Positions 1 through 12,730 of a DNA stretch of 64,000 nucleotides are shown piece after piece. The notes beneath the pieces are model-generated. The model saw only the letters and a list, made by a program, of their open reading frames with translations, searched no databases and was not told the DNA's origin. How positions within the stretch are numbered: position 1 is the stretch's first letter; every line of letters starts with the position of its first letter. Source of the DNA: Nageia nagi (taxonomy: Eukaryota > Pinophyta); contig JBITNC010000001.1 of NCBI GenBank assembly GCA_050084985.1, forward strand, positions 18,910,001-18,974,000, given 5' to 3'. The position numbers and the translations under genes were made by a program.

Positions 1-219
1 CCTAGATATTCAATGTAGAAATCAAGGTGTGATTGTAAATAGGGTTGTTGTTTCCTTCCAAAAACCACATCTTATATATATAATTCATAAAATTATAAAT
101 GAGTCCAATTGTTAATAAGTTATTATTATTCTCATGGTTGATAACAAAATGTATTTACATACTTATAATACATATAGAATCATCTAATTTCTTGAAGATC
201 ATAATTGATTTATCTTGGT

Positions 220-1972
220 TGTTGCATAAAATTTTTGGACACCTCAATTTTCAACTCATTTAAATGAGATGCAAAATATTGTGAGAGGTGTTCTCACATT
301 TTCACATCCTTCAAATATTTTATTTGAAAGTTGTATCTTTGGGAAAAACATTGAGAGGAGTTCCCTTATCACCAACATAGGGCCAAGAACCTTATAGATT
401 TAGTGCATGCTAACATTTATGGACCTATTCAAATTCTAAGATTCAACAAGTGCAAGTATATGTTTATTTATACTAATAATCCTTTTGAATGTGTTGGTTG
501 TACTTGTTGGAGGCTAAATCAAATACTTTTTATTATTTATCAACTTTAAGGTACTTGTTGAGAAGCAATCTAACTATACTATCATGAAATTTAGGACATA
601 ACATGGTGGATAATTTATCACAAATGAGTTCATTTTTTTTTGCAATACACATGGAATCAAGAGGCATTAATACATAACAACATATAATCCTCAAAAAAAT
701 GGAGTGTTAGAGAGAAAAAATAAAATAGTTATTGATATGGCCTAATGCATGTTGAAGGAGATTGGACTATCTAATAATTTATTGGATGAATCATTTCATA
801 CACCTATTTATATTTTAAATTATTTTCTAACAAATGTATTATAAGAATTGAATCCCTATTAAGCTTGGTTTGGTAAGAAACCAAGTATTTTTCACCCAAG
901 GATATTTGGTTCTACTTGTTATATGCATGTTATAAAGGAGAAAAACAAAAATTAGATGAGAAAGCCATCAAGTATATGTTTGTTATGTACTTTGATGAAC
1001 CCAAAGCCTACAAGTGTTATTATCTACTTACCAATAAGTTACATATCAATTTGAGAACTTAAATGAAGAGAAAACATACAAGAAGGAAGATGATAATGTT
1101 GGAATACCTCCTTAGTTTAAATATTGAAGTTTTGATAAACCTATTAAGCCATTACAGTCTCAGCAAACCAACACCCCTATGACAAATTCACCTTCTATGA
1201 AGAAAATACTTAACAAGGATCATCCACAATCACAAATATTAGATGAAGAATTCATAATTATTCATAAGGAGATAATCAATATAGAGTGATCATGTGATCA
1301 ATTATGCTTGATTTCATCTTCTTTTATAAATAATTCTAAATTGAAATAAGCAACAACTAATGAATATTGATGAAAGACTATGGAAGATAAAATAGAATAA
1401 ATCCAAAAAAATGATTCTTGGGAGCTTGTCCCTCCTTCAAAAAATAAGAAATTCATTTTCATAAAATGGATATATGAATTTAAATATAATATTGATGGTA
1501 ATGTTGAAACATAAAGCTCACTTGGTAACAAAAGTATATATTAAAAACAAAAAAGACTATATTATAAAGATACATTTGCACTAGGTACCAAACTTAAGAT
1601 AATAAGATCTCTTTCATATCTATCTTCCTTTTTTGATCTTGCTATTTATAAAATAGATATAAAATTAGCCTTATTGAATGGATAATATTTTTAGACCATG
1701 AAGATAAAGTGTACAATTTGAAGAAATCTCTCTATGAGTTTAAACAAACACCTAAAGCTTGGTACTCTAGAATTGATACTTACTACACTTACTACTACTA
1801 TAATGGCTATCATAGGTATTTAACTAAGACACACTATACAAAAAGGTAAACAAATGTGAATTCACCACCATTTACTTGTATATTGATGTTATTATTTTCA
1901 TGACTAGTTCTACTTCCCTTTTGTAATAATTTAAGATTACCATGGTGAATGAGTTTGAGATGAGTGATCTAC
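220..1972 (+). pseudogene. Ty1/copia pol remnant, unit a (pre-integrase, integrase, part of RT)
   Basis: Decayed copia polyprotein. Around 220-400 the translation resembles the GAG-pre-integrase domain (LLHKIFGHLNF, later ESCIFGKNIERS). Near 400-480 it resembles the integrase start (CMLTFMDL in one frame, NKCKYMFIYTNN in another). The integrase core follows to about 1000 with 'TYNPQKNGVLERKNK'-like decayed text. An acidic or polar linker follows at ~1130-1260 and RT pieces at ~1390-1970, including the region that reads VNEFEMSDL at the end. Frameshifts and stops are frequent, so no ORF longer than 80 codons survives. At ~1972 the sequence leaves RT and restarts in integrase, which marks the end of this tandem unit. 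Family assignment rests on domain order (integrase before RT) and is firm; the sublineage is not determined. Confidence 0.8.
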
Positions 1973-3497
1973 TAAGAATCCTTTTGGAATAAATTGTTTG
2001 TATTTGTTGGAGTTTAAATCAGATGTTTTTGATCATTTTTTCAAGTTCAAGGTGCTTTTTGAGAATAAATTTGGCTATAGCATAAAATTTTTAGGAAAAA
2101 ATATGGTGGATAATTGATCTCAAATGACTTCAAAGGGTTATATAGTAAACATGGAATTAATAGGCAATACAAAACAACATACACTCAATAAAAAAGGAGT
2201 GGTAGAGATAAAAAATATAAAATTTGGTGAGATGGATTGATGCATGTTGAAAGAGATGGGACTATATAATAAATTATGGGATGAATATTTTCATAAAACT
2301 ATTAATATTTTAAATTATTTTTCAATAAATGTAATATAAGACTCTACTCCCTATGAAGCTTGGTTTGGTAAGAAATCAAGTATTATTCACATAAGGATCT
2401 TAGATTCTACTTGTTATATGTGTGTTCCAAGGAGAATAAAAAAAAAAGATAAATCCATTAAATGTATCTATTTTAGATAGTTTGATAAATCCAAAGCCTA
2501 TAGATGTTATGATTTACTTACCAATAAGTTACATATCAATTGGAATGTGATCTTCAATGGAGAGGGAGCATACAAGAAGAAAAATAATAGTATTAAATGA
2601 CTCCTTAGTTTGATTATTTAAGTTTTGATGAATATATTGAGCTATTACAACCTCAATAAACAAACACCCATATGATAAATTCACCTTCCAAGAAGAAAAT
2701 ACTTAATAAGGATCATCTACAATCTCAGATTTTGGATGAAGACTTCATAAGAAGAGTCACATGATAACAATCAAGGTAGGGTGATCATGTGATCAATTAT
2801 GCTTTGATGTCATATTATTTTATAGAGAATTATAATTTAGAAGAAACAACAACTAATGAAGATTAATAAAAAGATATGGAAGATAGAATAGGATAGATCC
2901 AAAAAAATGACTCTTGGGAGCTTATCCCTCCTTCAAACAATAATAATATCATTTTCATCAAATGGATATATAATTTGAAATATGATATTGATGGTAAAAT
3001 TTCTAAACATAAATATCACTTGGTAACAAAATAATATATTCAAAAAGAAGGATGAGAAAATGAAAAGATATTTATATTAGTTTCCAGACTTGAGATAATC
3101 ATCTCTTCTAGATCTATCTTCCTATTTTGATCTTACTATTTATCAAATGGATATAATATTAGCCTGTTTGAATGAAAAATCAAAGGAAAAAATTTGTGTG
3201 AATAAGTGATAAGGATTTGTAGTTTTATGCTATGAAGATAAAGTTTACATATTGAAGAAATCTTGGTTTTAAACAAATACTTGGATCTTAGTACTCTAGA
3301 ATTGATACTTACTTCCATCAGAATGGATATCAAAGGTGTTTAATTGAATATATACTATACACAAAGGTAAACAAATTTAAATTCATCATAATTTGCTTTT
3401 ATGTTGATGTTATTATTTTCATGACCAAATCTAATTCCCTATTGTAATAATTTAATATTTCCATGGTGAATGAGTTTGATATGAGTGATATAATGAT
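1973..3497 (+). pseudogene. Ty1/copia pol remnant, tandem unit b (integrase to RT)
   Basis: Second copy of the integrase-linker-RT segment. It starts with the same integrase text as unit a (bases ~474 on): compare 'ggtggataatt..tc.caaatga' at ~604, ~2104 and ~3626. It runs through the linker (AATCTCAGATTTTGGATGAAG near 2728) to the RT phrase VNEFDMSD near 3470, where the next unit begins. Like unit a it carries many stops and small indels. It differs from its neighbours by numerous substitutions, so the duplication is old. Confidence 0.8.
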
Positions 3498-4892
3498 GAT
3501 CCTTTTAGAATTAATTGGTTGTATTTGTTGGAGGCTAACTTAGATGCTTTTGATTATTTTTTCAAGTTCAAGGTGCTTGTTGAGAATAAATCTAGCTCTA
3601 ACATCAAAAAATTTAGGACAAACCATGTTGGATAATTTATATCAAATGAATTCAAATATATATGCAATAAACATGATATCAAGATGTAATACACATCAAC
3701 TTATACTCCTCAATAAAATGGAGTGGTAAATATCAAAAAAATATAATAGTTTTTGAGATGGCCCAATGCATGTTGAAGGAAATAGGATTATTTAATAACT
3801 TATGGTATGAATCTTTTCATATAACTATTTATAAGAAATGTAATATAAGACTGTACCCCCTATGAAGCTTGGTTTGGTAATAAAACAAGTATATTTCACC
3901 TAAAATATTTGGTTCTACTTGTTATGTGTATGTTCCCAAGGAGAGAAAAAAAATTAAATGAGAAATATTTAATCAAGTGTATCTTTGTTAGATACTATGA
4001 TGAATCCAAATCCTACATGTGTTATGATATACTTACCAACAAGTTATATATCAACTGAGATGTGATCTTCACTAGAGGGAGAAAAGAAGAATAGTTTGAT
4101 TATTTAAGTTTAAATAAATATATTAAGCCATTTTAACCTCAAAAAACTAATTCCCCTATGATAAGTTCAGCTTCTAGGAAGAAAATACTTAAGAAGAATA
4201 ATCCACAACCTCAAATGTTAGATGAAAAAATTCATAAGAGTCATAAGGCAATAATCAAGGCAGGGTAATCATGTGATCAATTATGCTTTGATATCATCTT
4301 ATTTTTTAGAGACTTTAAATTTCAAATAAGTGACAAATAATGAACATTTAAAAAAGGCTATAAAAGATAAAATAGAATAGATCTAAAAACATGAATATTG
4401 GAAGCTTTTTCCTCATCTAAAGAATAAGATTATCATTTTCCTCAAATGGATGTACAACTTAAAATATAATATTGATGGTAATAATTCCAAATATAAATAT
4501 CACTTGGTAACTAAAGGCTATATTAAAAAGAAAAACTCAATTATGAAGAGACATTTGCACCAATTGCTAGACTTGAGACAATAAGATCTCTTCTAGCTCT
4601 AGCTTCGTATTTTGGTCTGGTTGTTTAACAAATGGATATAACATAAGATTGATTAAATGGATAATTGGGGGAATAATTATATTTGAATAATACATAAGGA
4701 TTCATAGTTATAGGCCATGAAGATAAAGTTTACAAGTTGAAAAAATCTCTCTATGAGATTAAACGAACACTTAGAGCTTGGTACTCTAGAATTGAAACCT
4801 ACTCCCACCAAAATGGATATGAGAGGTGTTTAGAGGAAGCCAAATTGTATACAAAGGTAAATGGATATGAATTCATCATTTATTTATATTCC
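3498..4892 (+). pseudogene. Ty1/copia pol remnant, tandem unit c (integrase to RT, truncated)
   Basis: Third copy, starting in integrase with 'cttttagaattaattggttg' and running into RT. The RT reads EETFAPIARLETIRSLLALA-like in broken frames near 4545-4610, and KSLYEIKRTLRAWYSRIETY-like near 4740-4800. Homology stops at ~4892, inside the RT segment that in units a and b continues with 'gatgttattattttcatgac'. The following 940 bases are unrelated. Truncation by insertion or recombination explains this. Confidence 0.78.
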
Positions 4893-5832
4893 TAAAAAAG
4901 ACCAAAATAGATCTCCAAAATTGATTCACAACACACAAGTAAATAAATGGAAGAATAAAATTCACAACAAGAATTCTTTATTCTTCTGAATCTACACTAA
5001 TTCCTCAAAAGGATTACAATAAAACTTTATAAAGCATATTTTTATTTATTTATAATTTTTAAAAAATCCTAAACTATAGCCTATATAAGGCCCAAAATGG
5101 ATCTATGTATCTATTACTTGATACATGCAATTATTTGAAAAATAGAACTAAAAGTAAAAGCAAAATTTGGTTTGTACGATAATCATTTTAGGTGTCAAAA
5201 TTTATCCTATAGTAGATGTTACAATCTTGTATAGTTTTTTTTTTATGTAATTTAAAAAAAATGGGCTCCAAATGCTATCAAGATCAAAAGTTACACCCTT
5301 CATAAGTTGGGGTATTATTCTGCTACAAAAAGAAAGTGCAACTAGATATTGCAAGTTCATCACTCTCATTTGGTTGAAAAGAACTCAGCCCTTGAGTTTT
5401 GCTGATCTAAGAAATTTAAAATACCCAAAAACCCCTTCATTTTAAACTTTCTTCTTTTGTAGCTAGTCTTTGTGCTCTTCTCTCTGCATCTTGGATTCTG
5501 AAATCCACTTATGATCCTCCTCCTTTACTGAGCTTCTATCTCTCTCCATCTTTGCCATCCTTTGAAAAAATTATTTATTGAAACACATGAAATTAATTCA
5601 TCAAAAAAAGCATATTTCACTCTCATATTCCTCATTAAAATCATTTTGGTCAATAAATTCATTATGCTTTTGAGCATCAAAATGATTATCCATGTGCTCC
5701 ACTACTAGTTTTAGAAGAAATTATATTTCTTCTTCTTCCTTGGCCTCCATTGCTAAATAAAATAACTCCAACACCTTAGCTGAAATGACATTTTTATATC
5801 CTAATTAAATCTCTAGTATTTCTTTAAAAAAT
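4893..5832. other. Non-coding ~0.94 kb stretch between copia units
   Basis: This segment has no similarity I can see to the copia units around it and has no ORF. It is AT-rich with A- and T-runs (5230-5265). On its left, unit c is cut inside RT. On its right, copia resumes further upstream in the unit, in the integrase-RT linker, so it is not a simple insertion into one continuous copy. It could be an LTR or leader fragment of another element; I cannot show terminal repeats. Confidence 0.4.
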
Positions 5833-7520
5833 TATATTGCAACCTAAGAAAACCAACACCCCTATGATAAATCCACCTTCTAGGAAGAAAAGATTTAACA
5901 AGGATCATCTACAAGCTCAAATGTTAGATGAAGATTCCATAAGAAGAGTCATAAGGAAAAAATAAAGGTAGGGTGATCATGTGATAAATTATACTTTGAT
6001 TTCATATTATTTTATAGAGAATTTTTATTTCAAAGAAGAAATAATTAATGAAGATTGATAAAAAGGTCATGGAAGATAACATAGAACTAATGTAGAAAAT
6101 TGACTCTTGGGATCTTTTCCCTCATCCAAAGAATAAGAACATCATTTTTTTCAAATGAATCTATAAATTAAAATATAATATTAATGATGATATTTCCAAA
6201 ATAAATCTCACTTGGTAATAAATGATTATATTCAAAAAGAAGAACTAGATTATGAAGAGACATTTGCACCAATTGCCAAACTTGAAATAATCAAATCTCT
6301 TCTAGCTCTAGCTTCTTATTTTGGTCTTATTATTTACCAAATGGATATAAAATCAGCCTACTTTACTATGAAGTGGAGGAAGAAGTCTATGTGAATCAAC
6401 CATAAGGATTCATATTTGTATTCAATGAAGATAAATTGTACATTTTGAAGAAATATCTTTATGGGATTAGAGCTTGGTACTCTAGAATTTACACCTACTT
6501 CCACTAGAATGGTTATCATAGGTGTTTAGTAGAAGAAATATTGTACATAAAGGTAAATATATATGACTTCATCATCATTTTCTTGTATATTTATGTTATT
6601 ATTTTCATAAGAAGTTCTACTTCCCTACTACAATAATTTAATATTACCATAGTGAATGATTTTAAGATGATTGATTTAGATGAAATACAATATTAATTTC
6701 GTTGGTATGTAAATAAAATAATAATGCAATGGAATTTTAATAATTCAAGCCAAATATGTTAAAGATTTTGGTTAGATTCACTATGAAGTATTGCAAACCT
6801 ATTACTACATTAATAATTATATGTTATAAATTGAATAAAGAGGATTCTTCTCCTCTTGTTGATGTAACCCTATATAGGTCACTTATTGGTAGTTTGATGT
6901 ATCTCATAGCTATAGATACTAATATTATATATGTAGCTAGTTTAGTAGCTATATTAATTCATTCACCTTATGAATTATATTGGAAGTAAACCAAGAGAAT
7001 CCTTTTCTATGTGAGTGACAAAATATTTTTGGTATGTGGTATAAAGCTATTGATTCTATTGATCTTGAAGTATAAACATATGTTGATTAGGCAGGAAGTC
7101 TTGATAATAGAAAAGATATATATGGTTATTATTTCTTATTTGGTGAATATATAATTTCATGGATCAACAAGAAGCACCAAATAATTGTTTTGTCTATTGT
7201 TGAAGTAGAAAACATGGTTGCATTCTCTACTTCAATCAATCCATTTGAATGGCAAGATTATTTGAAGACTTAGGAATGAAAAATTCACCAATTCAAGATT
7301 TATTGTGATAAAACCAATGTCAATATTTCCATGATGAAGACTCTAATGTTTAACAATAAGAGAAATCATATTAAAATTTACTATCATTTCATAAGTTATT
7401 TAGTACAAGATAGTTTTATTGAATTCAAATTTATAAGTCTAAGAATCAACTTGTAGGCATCTTCACTAAAACATTGGTGAAAGATCAATTCCATAGTCTC
7501 AGAAATTGAATAATTATTAA
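5833..7520 (+). pseudogene. Ty1/copia RT and RNase H remnant (unit d plus unique 3' end)
   Basis: The fourth copia copy starts in the integrase-RT linker (compare bases ~4127 on). Readable RT pieces are EETFAPIAKLEIIKSLLALA and QMDIKSAYF (6212-6394). Beyond the point where units a-c end, it continues with the RT thumb (KYCKPITT, then LYRSLIGSLMYLI at 6870-6910) and RNase H: KDIYGYYFLFGEYIISWINK near 7105-7160, VEVENM near 7205, and the NQLVGIFTKTLVKDQFHSL tail near 7450-7505. Stops and frameshifts break it throughout. The RNase H end is typical of copia polyproteins, so 7520 is close to the original pol terminus. Confidence 0.82.
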
Positions 7521-7865
7521 AACCATAAAAAATAATGAGAATAATTAAAAAAATTAATATTATATAGTTTTATTTTTATCTTCACATTATTGTTTAAATT
7601 TTAAATATTTTCTTCTCTAATCACTACAACAATCAACTACCTCAAGTACCAACATTTGTTTTCATTTACAAGCTTGTAATCAAGATTTAGTACAAGTTTA
7701 AATCTGATTTTGATTTGATCATATCTATTTTTATTATAAATAATGAATGTACATATATCTTTATTAATTTGTTAGGTGCACCATTCCTTTCTTATTCTAA
7801 CATTGTATCCCAAACACACAATATCCTCCCTCCAAGAGTCTACAGGATATTTTCTATTTCATTAT
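7521..7865. other. AT-rich spacer between copia and gypsy remnants
   Basis: No ORF or recognisable repeat. It may be the copia 3' untranslated region, but no LTR could be paired. Confidence 0.3.
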
Positions 7866-9738
7866 AGCTATTAAAGGATAGGCCATATCAAATTTTATAG
7901 CTAATGCTCCATTTGAATACTATACTCCATACTAAGAAGAATTTATGGATGAAGTTGTAGCATTTGTGGAAGAAGAAGAAGATGTGTGGACTCTTTACTT
8001 TGATGGCTTAAAGTGCATTAGAAGAGATAGGGCAAGAATTATGCTTATTAATCCTCAAGGAGGAATCATTACAATACAATATCAACTCAAATTTGATCAC
8101 ACAAATAACAAGGGTTAGTATGAAACTTTAATTTTAGGAATGAGTGCAACAATTATATTCAATTCTTAAAATCTAAATATATATAAAGATTACCAATTAG
8201 TAACCAACCAAATCAATGGGGTTTACAATACCAAAGATGATAAGTTGATTCTATACAAGGAGTTAGTTGAAGAATCAAATCTAAAGTGTTTCAATAATTT
8301 AAAAATTGAGAATATATTAAGGAATAACAATAGGTTTATGATGTCATGGCTAGTGAATCTTCATTAAACCCCTATTCCAATAGAGGATGAAACAACCTAT
8401 ATAAATATTTAGAACTTGAGCAAACCATCCCATACCCTATAAGAACACATAATGAAATATCTTGTTAATAATAAAGATATAAGTGTCTTTTATATTGTGC
8501 CACATAATCCATGGTACACATACATTTTTGCATTACTCAAAGATGATACCATTCCTAAAGAATTTGAAAAGATGTATCAAAAATCAAGGCTAAAAAGGAC
8601 AAGAATAAGGTATGTATTAATTATTGATATCTTATACAATAGATATTTTGATAGGACCTTGCTTAGATGTTTCATTGAATTTGAAGTTGAGAAATAAATG
8701 GAACAAATTCATGATAACCAAAGTGGAGGTCATTTTAATGGTAAGTCCATCTTCTATAAGATTATGAGATCGGGTTATTATTGACTATTAATGTAAAAAT
8801 ATTATGTCATGCACATTATAAAATGTACAAGTTGCAAAATGCATTCAAACTTATAATTAATTTCTTCAATTGAGCTCCACATAATGGTTTTTACTTGGCC
8901 ATTCACCATATGGGTAATTGATTTAGTAGGTGTAATTAATCCAAAATCAATTGAAGGTTATAAATTCATAATCATAGCTACTAAATACTTCAAAAAATGT
9001 TAGATGCAATCCCTTTAAGGTATTTAAAATATCTAATTTTCATATATCTCATGAAATATATCATAGCTAGATTTGAAGTTCAAACCCAAATTTCATCAAT
9101 AATGGAAAGCAACTCATGGGCAAGGTTGTAAGAAATTTTTATAGTCTTTTGTATTCACCAAACAATTTCATCCACATATTATCCTAAAGAAAATGGTCAA
9201 GCTCAAGAAATGAATAAAAAAAGTATCAATGTCCTTTACAAAATAGTTTAAAACCATAAAAAATATTTGTATGAACAATTGGTATATGCATTATGGGCCT
9301 ATAGGACAAGAATAAAGTCAATAACATGTTGTACTACATAGTCTTTGGTATATGGAGATGAGGTTGTATTATCTTTGGATTTATAAATTCCATATTTAAG
9401 GGTCTTGAGTCTAGAGCACATAATTAATGAAGAAGATAAGAGTTAATAAATATTAAGGTAATTGAAGAGTCTTGATGAAAAAAATAGTTCATGTTTTAGA
9501 ACATCTCAAGATTTATTGGAATAGGATCAAGAGATCTTATGCAAATACGATAAGAAAAAAAAATTCAAGGTTAGAGATTTAGAAGATAAAGAAGAGATTT
9601 AGTCTATTTGGATTGGAACATATATTATTATGGCTCTAATGGAGTCTATAAGTTGCAAATAATATAAGGAAAGAAAGACAAATTTTCTATTAATAGAATG
9701 CATCTCAAGCCCTTATATGAATGGGAAATATAGTAAGG
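7866..9738 (+). pseudogene. Ty3/gypsy Tat-lineage pol remnant: RNase H tail, second RNase H, integrase
   Basis: The text begins in the end of the first RNase H (AIKG.AISNFIANAPF). It continues with an archaeal-type second RNase H: WTLYFDG near 7990, then INPQGGIITIQYQLKF and YETLILGM with the conserved E. The integrase follows: zinc finger region (IHDNQSGGHFNGKSIFYK, 8705-8760), core (TWPFTIWVIDLVG, 8895-8925) and a C-terminal piece ending NRMHLKPLYEW at ~9735. Two RNase H domains in tandem mark the Tat clade. Only one ORF above 80 codons survives (8452-8697). The 5' half (gag, protease, RT) is missing; the copia remnant lies immediately left. Confidence 0.8.
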
Positions 9739-12718
9739 ATCACTTTAGTTTTGAGTTTTTAGTTTGGGATAAGTTATATCATCTGTATTCAACTCTATAA
9801 ATTACCTTTTAATATGGATTATCATGTGTTCTTATAGTGTCCATGCTAGTAAGGTAGTATGTCCAAATATAATTTCAAAGCATTATCTAATCCTTTGGTT
9901 CAAGAGAAAGCACCTTTGAGTTATTGGCATAAGGAAAATATAAAAAATATCTTGTATAAAGATTTTACACCCAAATCAAGAGGGCCATTGAGGTTTTTTG
10001 AATCAAGTCATCATAAAAAATGAAGCTAAAAATCTAGAAATAATAGATTCATAATAAATATTGTTGCCAAGAAATTTCAAGGTTATAAGTATTCATAAAA
10101 CAATATGGAAACTAAGGGTAGTGTTAATACTAATTAATTAGTAAGTTAATTTATGCAAATCTATGTATTCTTGTAGAAGGTAAATGCAAGTATTATATTC
10201 TAACTCTTAACTATGATCATTTTTCATTTGTATCCTCCTTGAGGGTACCTAGGGTAAAGGGTATGCAATGGTGAAAAATATTATGATTGTTATTATCCTT
10301 GCTATCATTGTACATTTCTTGGTTATGTTTTAAATTAACGATCATTTCATATGAATGTGGTATTATATATTACCATGATGACTTATCATTTTATGAATGG
10401 AACATAGAATATTTCTATGATGACATATTTATCCTATCTTTTATATTTTATTAATTTCATCTTTTCTCTTTCTAATGATGTATATTTATAAGATAAATTT
10501 ATATATGGTATTTGATAATATTACTTTTTTATTCTTTGATCATATGTTCTTTGTATTTAATTGCATTGAATTACCATAATTTCTCCTACAACAATTAATG
10601 TAAAGAGGGGGCATATTACATAATCAAAAAAATTCCAATTCAAAGCTTTGTTTGGATAGAGAAGTTATATATCCTTTCTTTTCTTTGCAAGCATAATTTA
10701 ATTTGATTTCATTAAAGTTACAAAGAGGGGAATTTATTGCACTTAATTTTTATAATTAATATCATAAATTAATTGTAATATTACTTAATTGATGATATAG
10801 TCTATTTATTTTTATATCTCTTATTATTATCTTTTAATCCAATATATGTGCTCTTCTCATATTGTTTCTCTTTTTATTTACAAGGACCCTAACATTAATA
10901 TTATTTTATAGGCATGCATTATGAAGTTTCTTGTTCCTATAAAAGAACATAAGGTAACATGATAAGACATCAAATGTTCATCATAATAGTGACACTCAAC
11001 TATTAAAAAAACTAAGATGTCTCTTGACACCACTACCAAAATTGGAATATGGATATCACATGAGCATATGTTATTCATTTTTCACTATATGATAGGAGTA
11101 TGCTTATTATTATTTCTATATTATAAAAAAATTTTATTACAAAGATAAACTTGCAAGGAGAATAGCATCGATCTTGCATCTTGCATTCTAAGGCTCCACT
11201 TCCTTGAAAAATTTGTTATGAGAATATAAATGATCATCCACATAATGAAACATGTATTCTCTCATTATCCCTCTTTCATAGGTTATAAATTTGATCCAAT
11301 AGTTTAATCATCATTATTGTCAATTTACATTTTTGTAATACTTCATATTATTGCATATTGTTCATATGTAGTTAATTCACAAGATACACAAGTTCATTAA
11401 ATAGTAATTTCCTATATTATTATCAATTTTTTATGTATAATTATCTTATATGGTTAATTTTAAAAACTCTAAACTACTTTTCATATAGTCTATGTGAAAA
11501 ACATTTTTTTTCACTCATAGTGAATGAGTGGAACTCGACCTTATAGGGTGTTGTAATTTTCTATTTTATGATTGCTTGCTTGTTATTATTTGTTGATGAT
11601 TATTTTGAAATATTTTTCATTATTTTTTAAATTTATGTTCATTATTATTTGATTAATTTTGATAATAAACTTTAATTCACATTCATTCATATATATATAA
11701 TGCTACATCAAAGATATATAATCTATGCTTCTCAATAGTAAGTACCAATACATTTTGGTAGTGTTAACACATATTATTTATGAATTTTTTTAACCTAAAA
11801 AAAAAAATAAAAAATAACACAAAAATAATCCTCTCCATGAATCATGTCTATTGGCATCGACTTTCATGTCCACATCATCATCTCCCTTGGTCCCACTTGT
11901 CTAGTATAATTAATACCTTTCCTTCGATCTTATCAATGCATATTCTTCCTTTGTCTTGTAATTATATTATACACCAAAAATCATCATTTTAATCACATCT
12001 CTTATTTTATTATGTCATCCCACCTCTTTTCTTTTCATGTTGTACCATGATATTTTGTCAAGTGTTTTATTATTGTGTCTTATGTCTTCACTCATGAACT
12101 CATCACTTGACAGGGAAAGATATCACCTATCAATTTCTATTTTAAATATTATCAATAATTACACAGCCATATTTTTAATCATGATTTGTATAACATAATT
12201 TCATGAAACTACCTTAATCCTATTCTACTGAGATCTCCATTCTTTATGTTTTACAAGTTTCCTTATCATTGTTGTAGGGTTACTTGGGATGTGACATCTT
12301 TGATGGGACATATTACTAGGATACATATATGTGATTGTTTTTCTTGTGAGATAATTCTAATTTCTTTGATTCTTATTTTCTTTTATTTATATTTTATAAG
12401 TTTTCTTATCATTGTTGTATGACTACTTGACACTCCATCATTGAGGTGGCATCGTGAGCATACATCAAACCCAATTAGAGTGATAAGAGATCATTTTTAT
12501 ATGAGTATAAATATGTATTACAATCAATACTAAATGAAAATTAAAATTATTTAAGTGCAAGTGTTAAGAATGTGTTTACCCACCCTTTCATGATCATGGC
12601 ATCTCACATTGGTAATCATGTGAGATAATCTTATGTATCTCTCTCAAGTACTAAAGAACATTTTTCTTCATCATCATTCATATGTTATCATCATCAACTT
12701 TATGTTAGGTATTTTTGT
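9739..12718. other. Long non-coding tail between pol and LTR
   Basis: About 3 kb of AT-rich DNA with no supported gene. In Tat elements a long non-coding region between pol and the 3' LTR is common, so this is most simply the 3' region of the 7866-9738 remnant. Purine tracts (GTAAAGAGGGGGCA near 10602, ACAAAGAGGGGAATT near 10719) resemble polypurine tracts but have no paired LTR. Confidence 0.4.
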
Positions 12719-12730
12719 AAAGGGGAAATA
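12719..12730 (+). other. Polypurine tract before the left ~650-bp LTR
   Basis: AAAGGGGAAATA lies directly before the left LTR and matches the tract before the right LTR (AAAGAGGGGAAAA at 40664-40676). A polypurine tract primes plus-strand synthesis and normally precedes only the 3' LTR, so this LTR looks like the 3' LTR of the element on its left. Confidence 0.55.

Larger units (their letters stand above)
474..4892 (+). repeat. Tandem array of a ~1.5 kb copia pol segment
   Basis: Three head-to-tail units begin at about 474, 1973 and 3498 (periods ~1.50 and ~1.52 kb). Both internal junctions fall at the same place: RT text ending in EMSD is joined directly to integrase text. A fourth, 5'-truncated copy (5833-7520) lies beyond an unrelated 0.94 kb stretch and alone carries the rest of RT and RNase H. 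Confidence 0.8.

Noticed and set aside
10600-10740. Two purine tracts that look like polypurine tracts
   Set aside because: No LTR start could be paired with anything downstream; kept only as a note in the non-coding tail.
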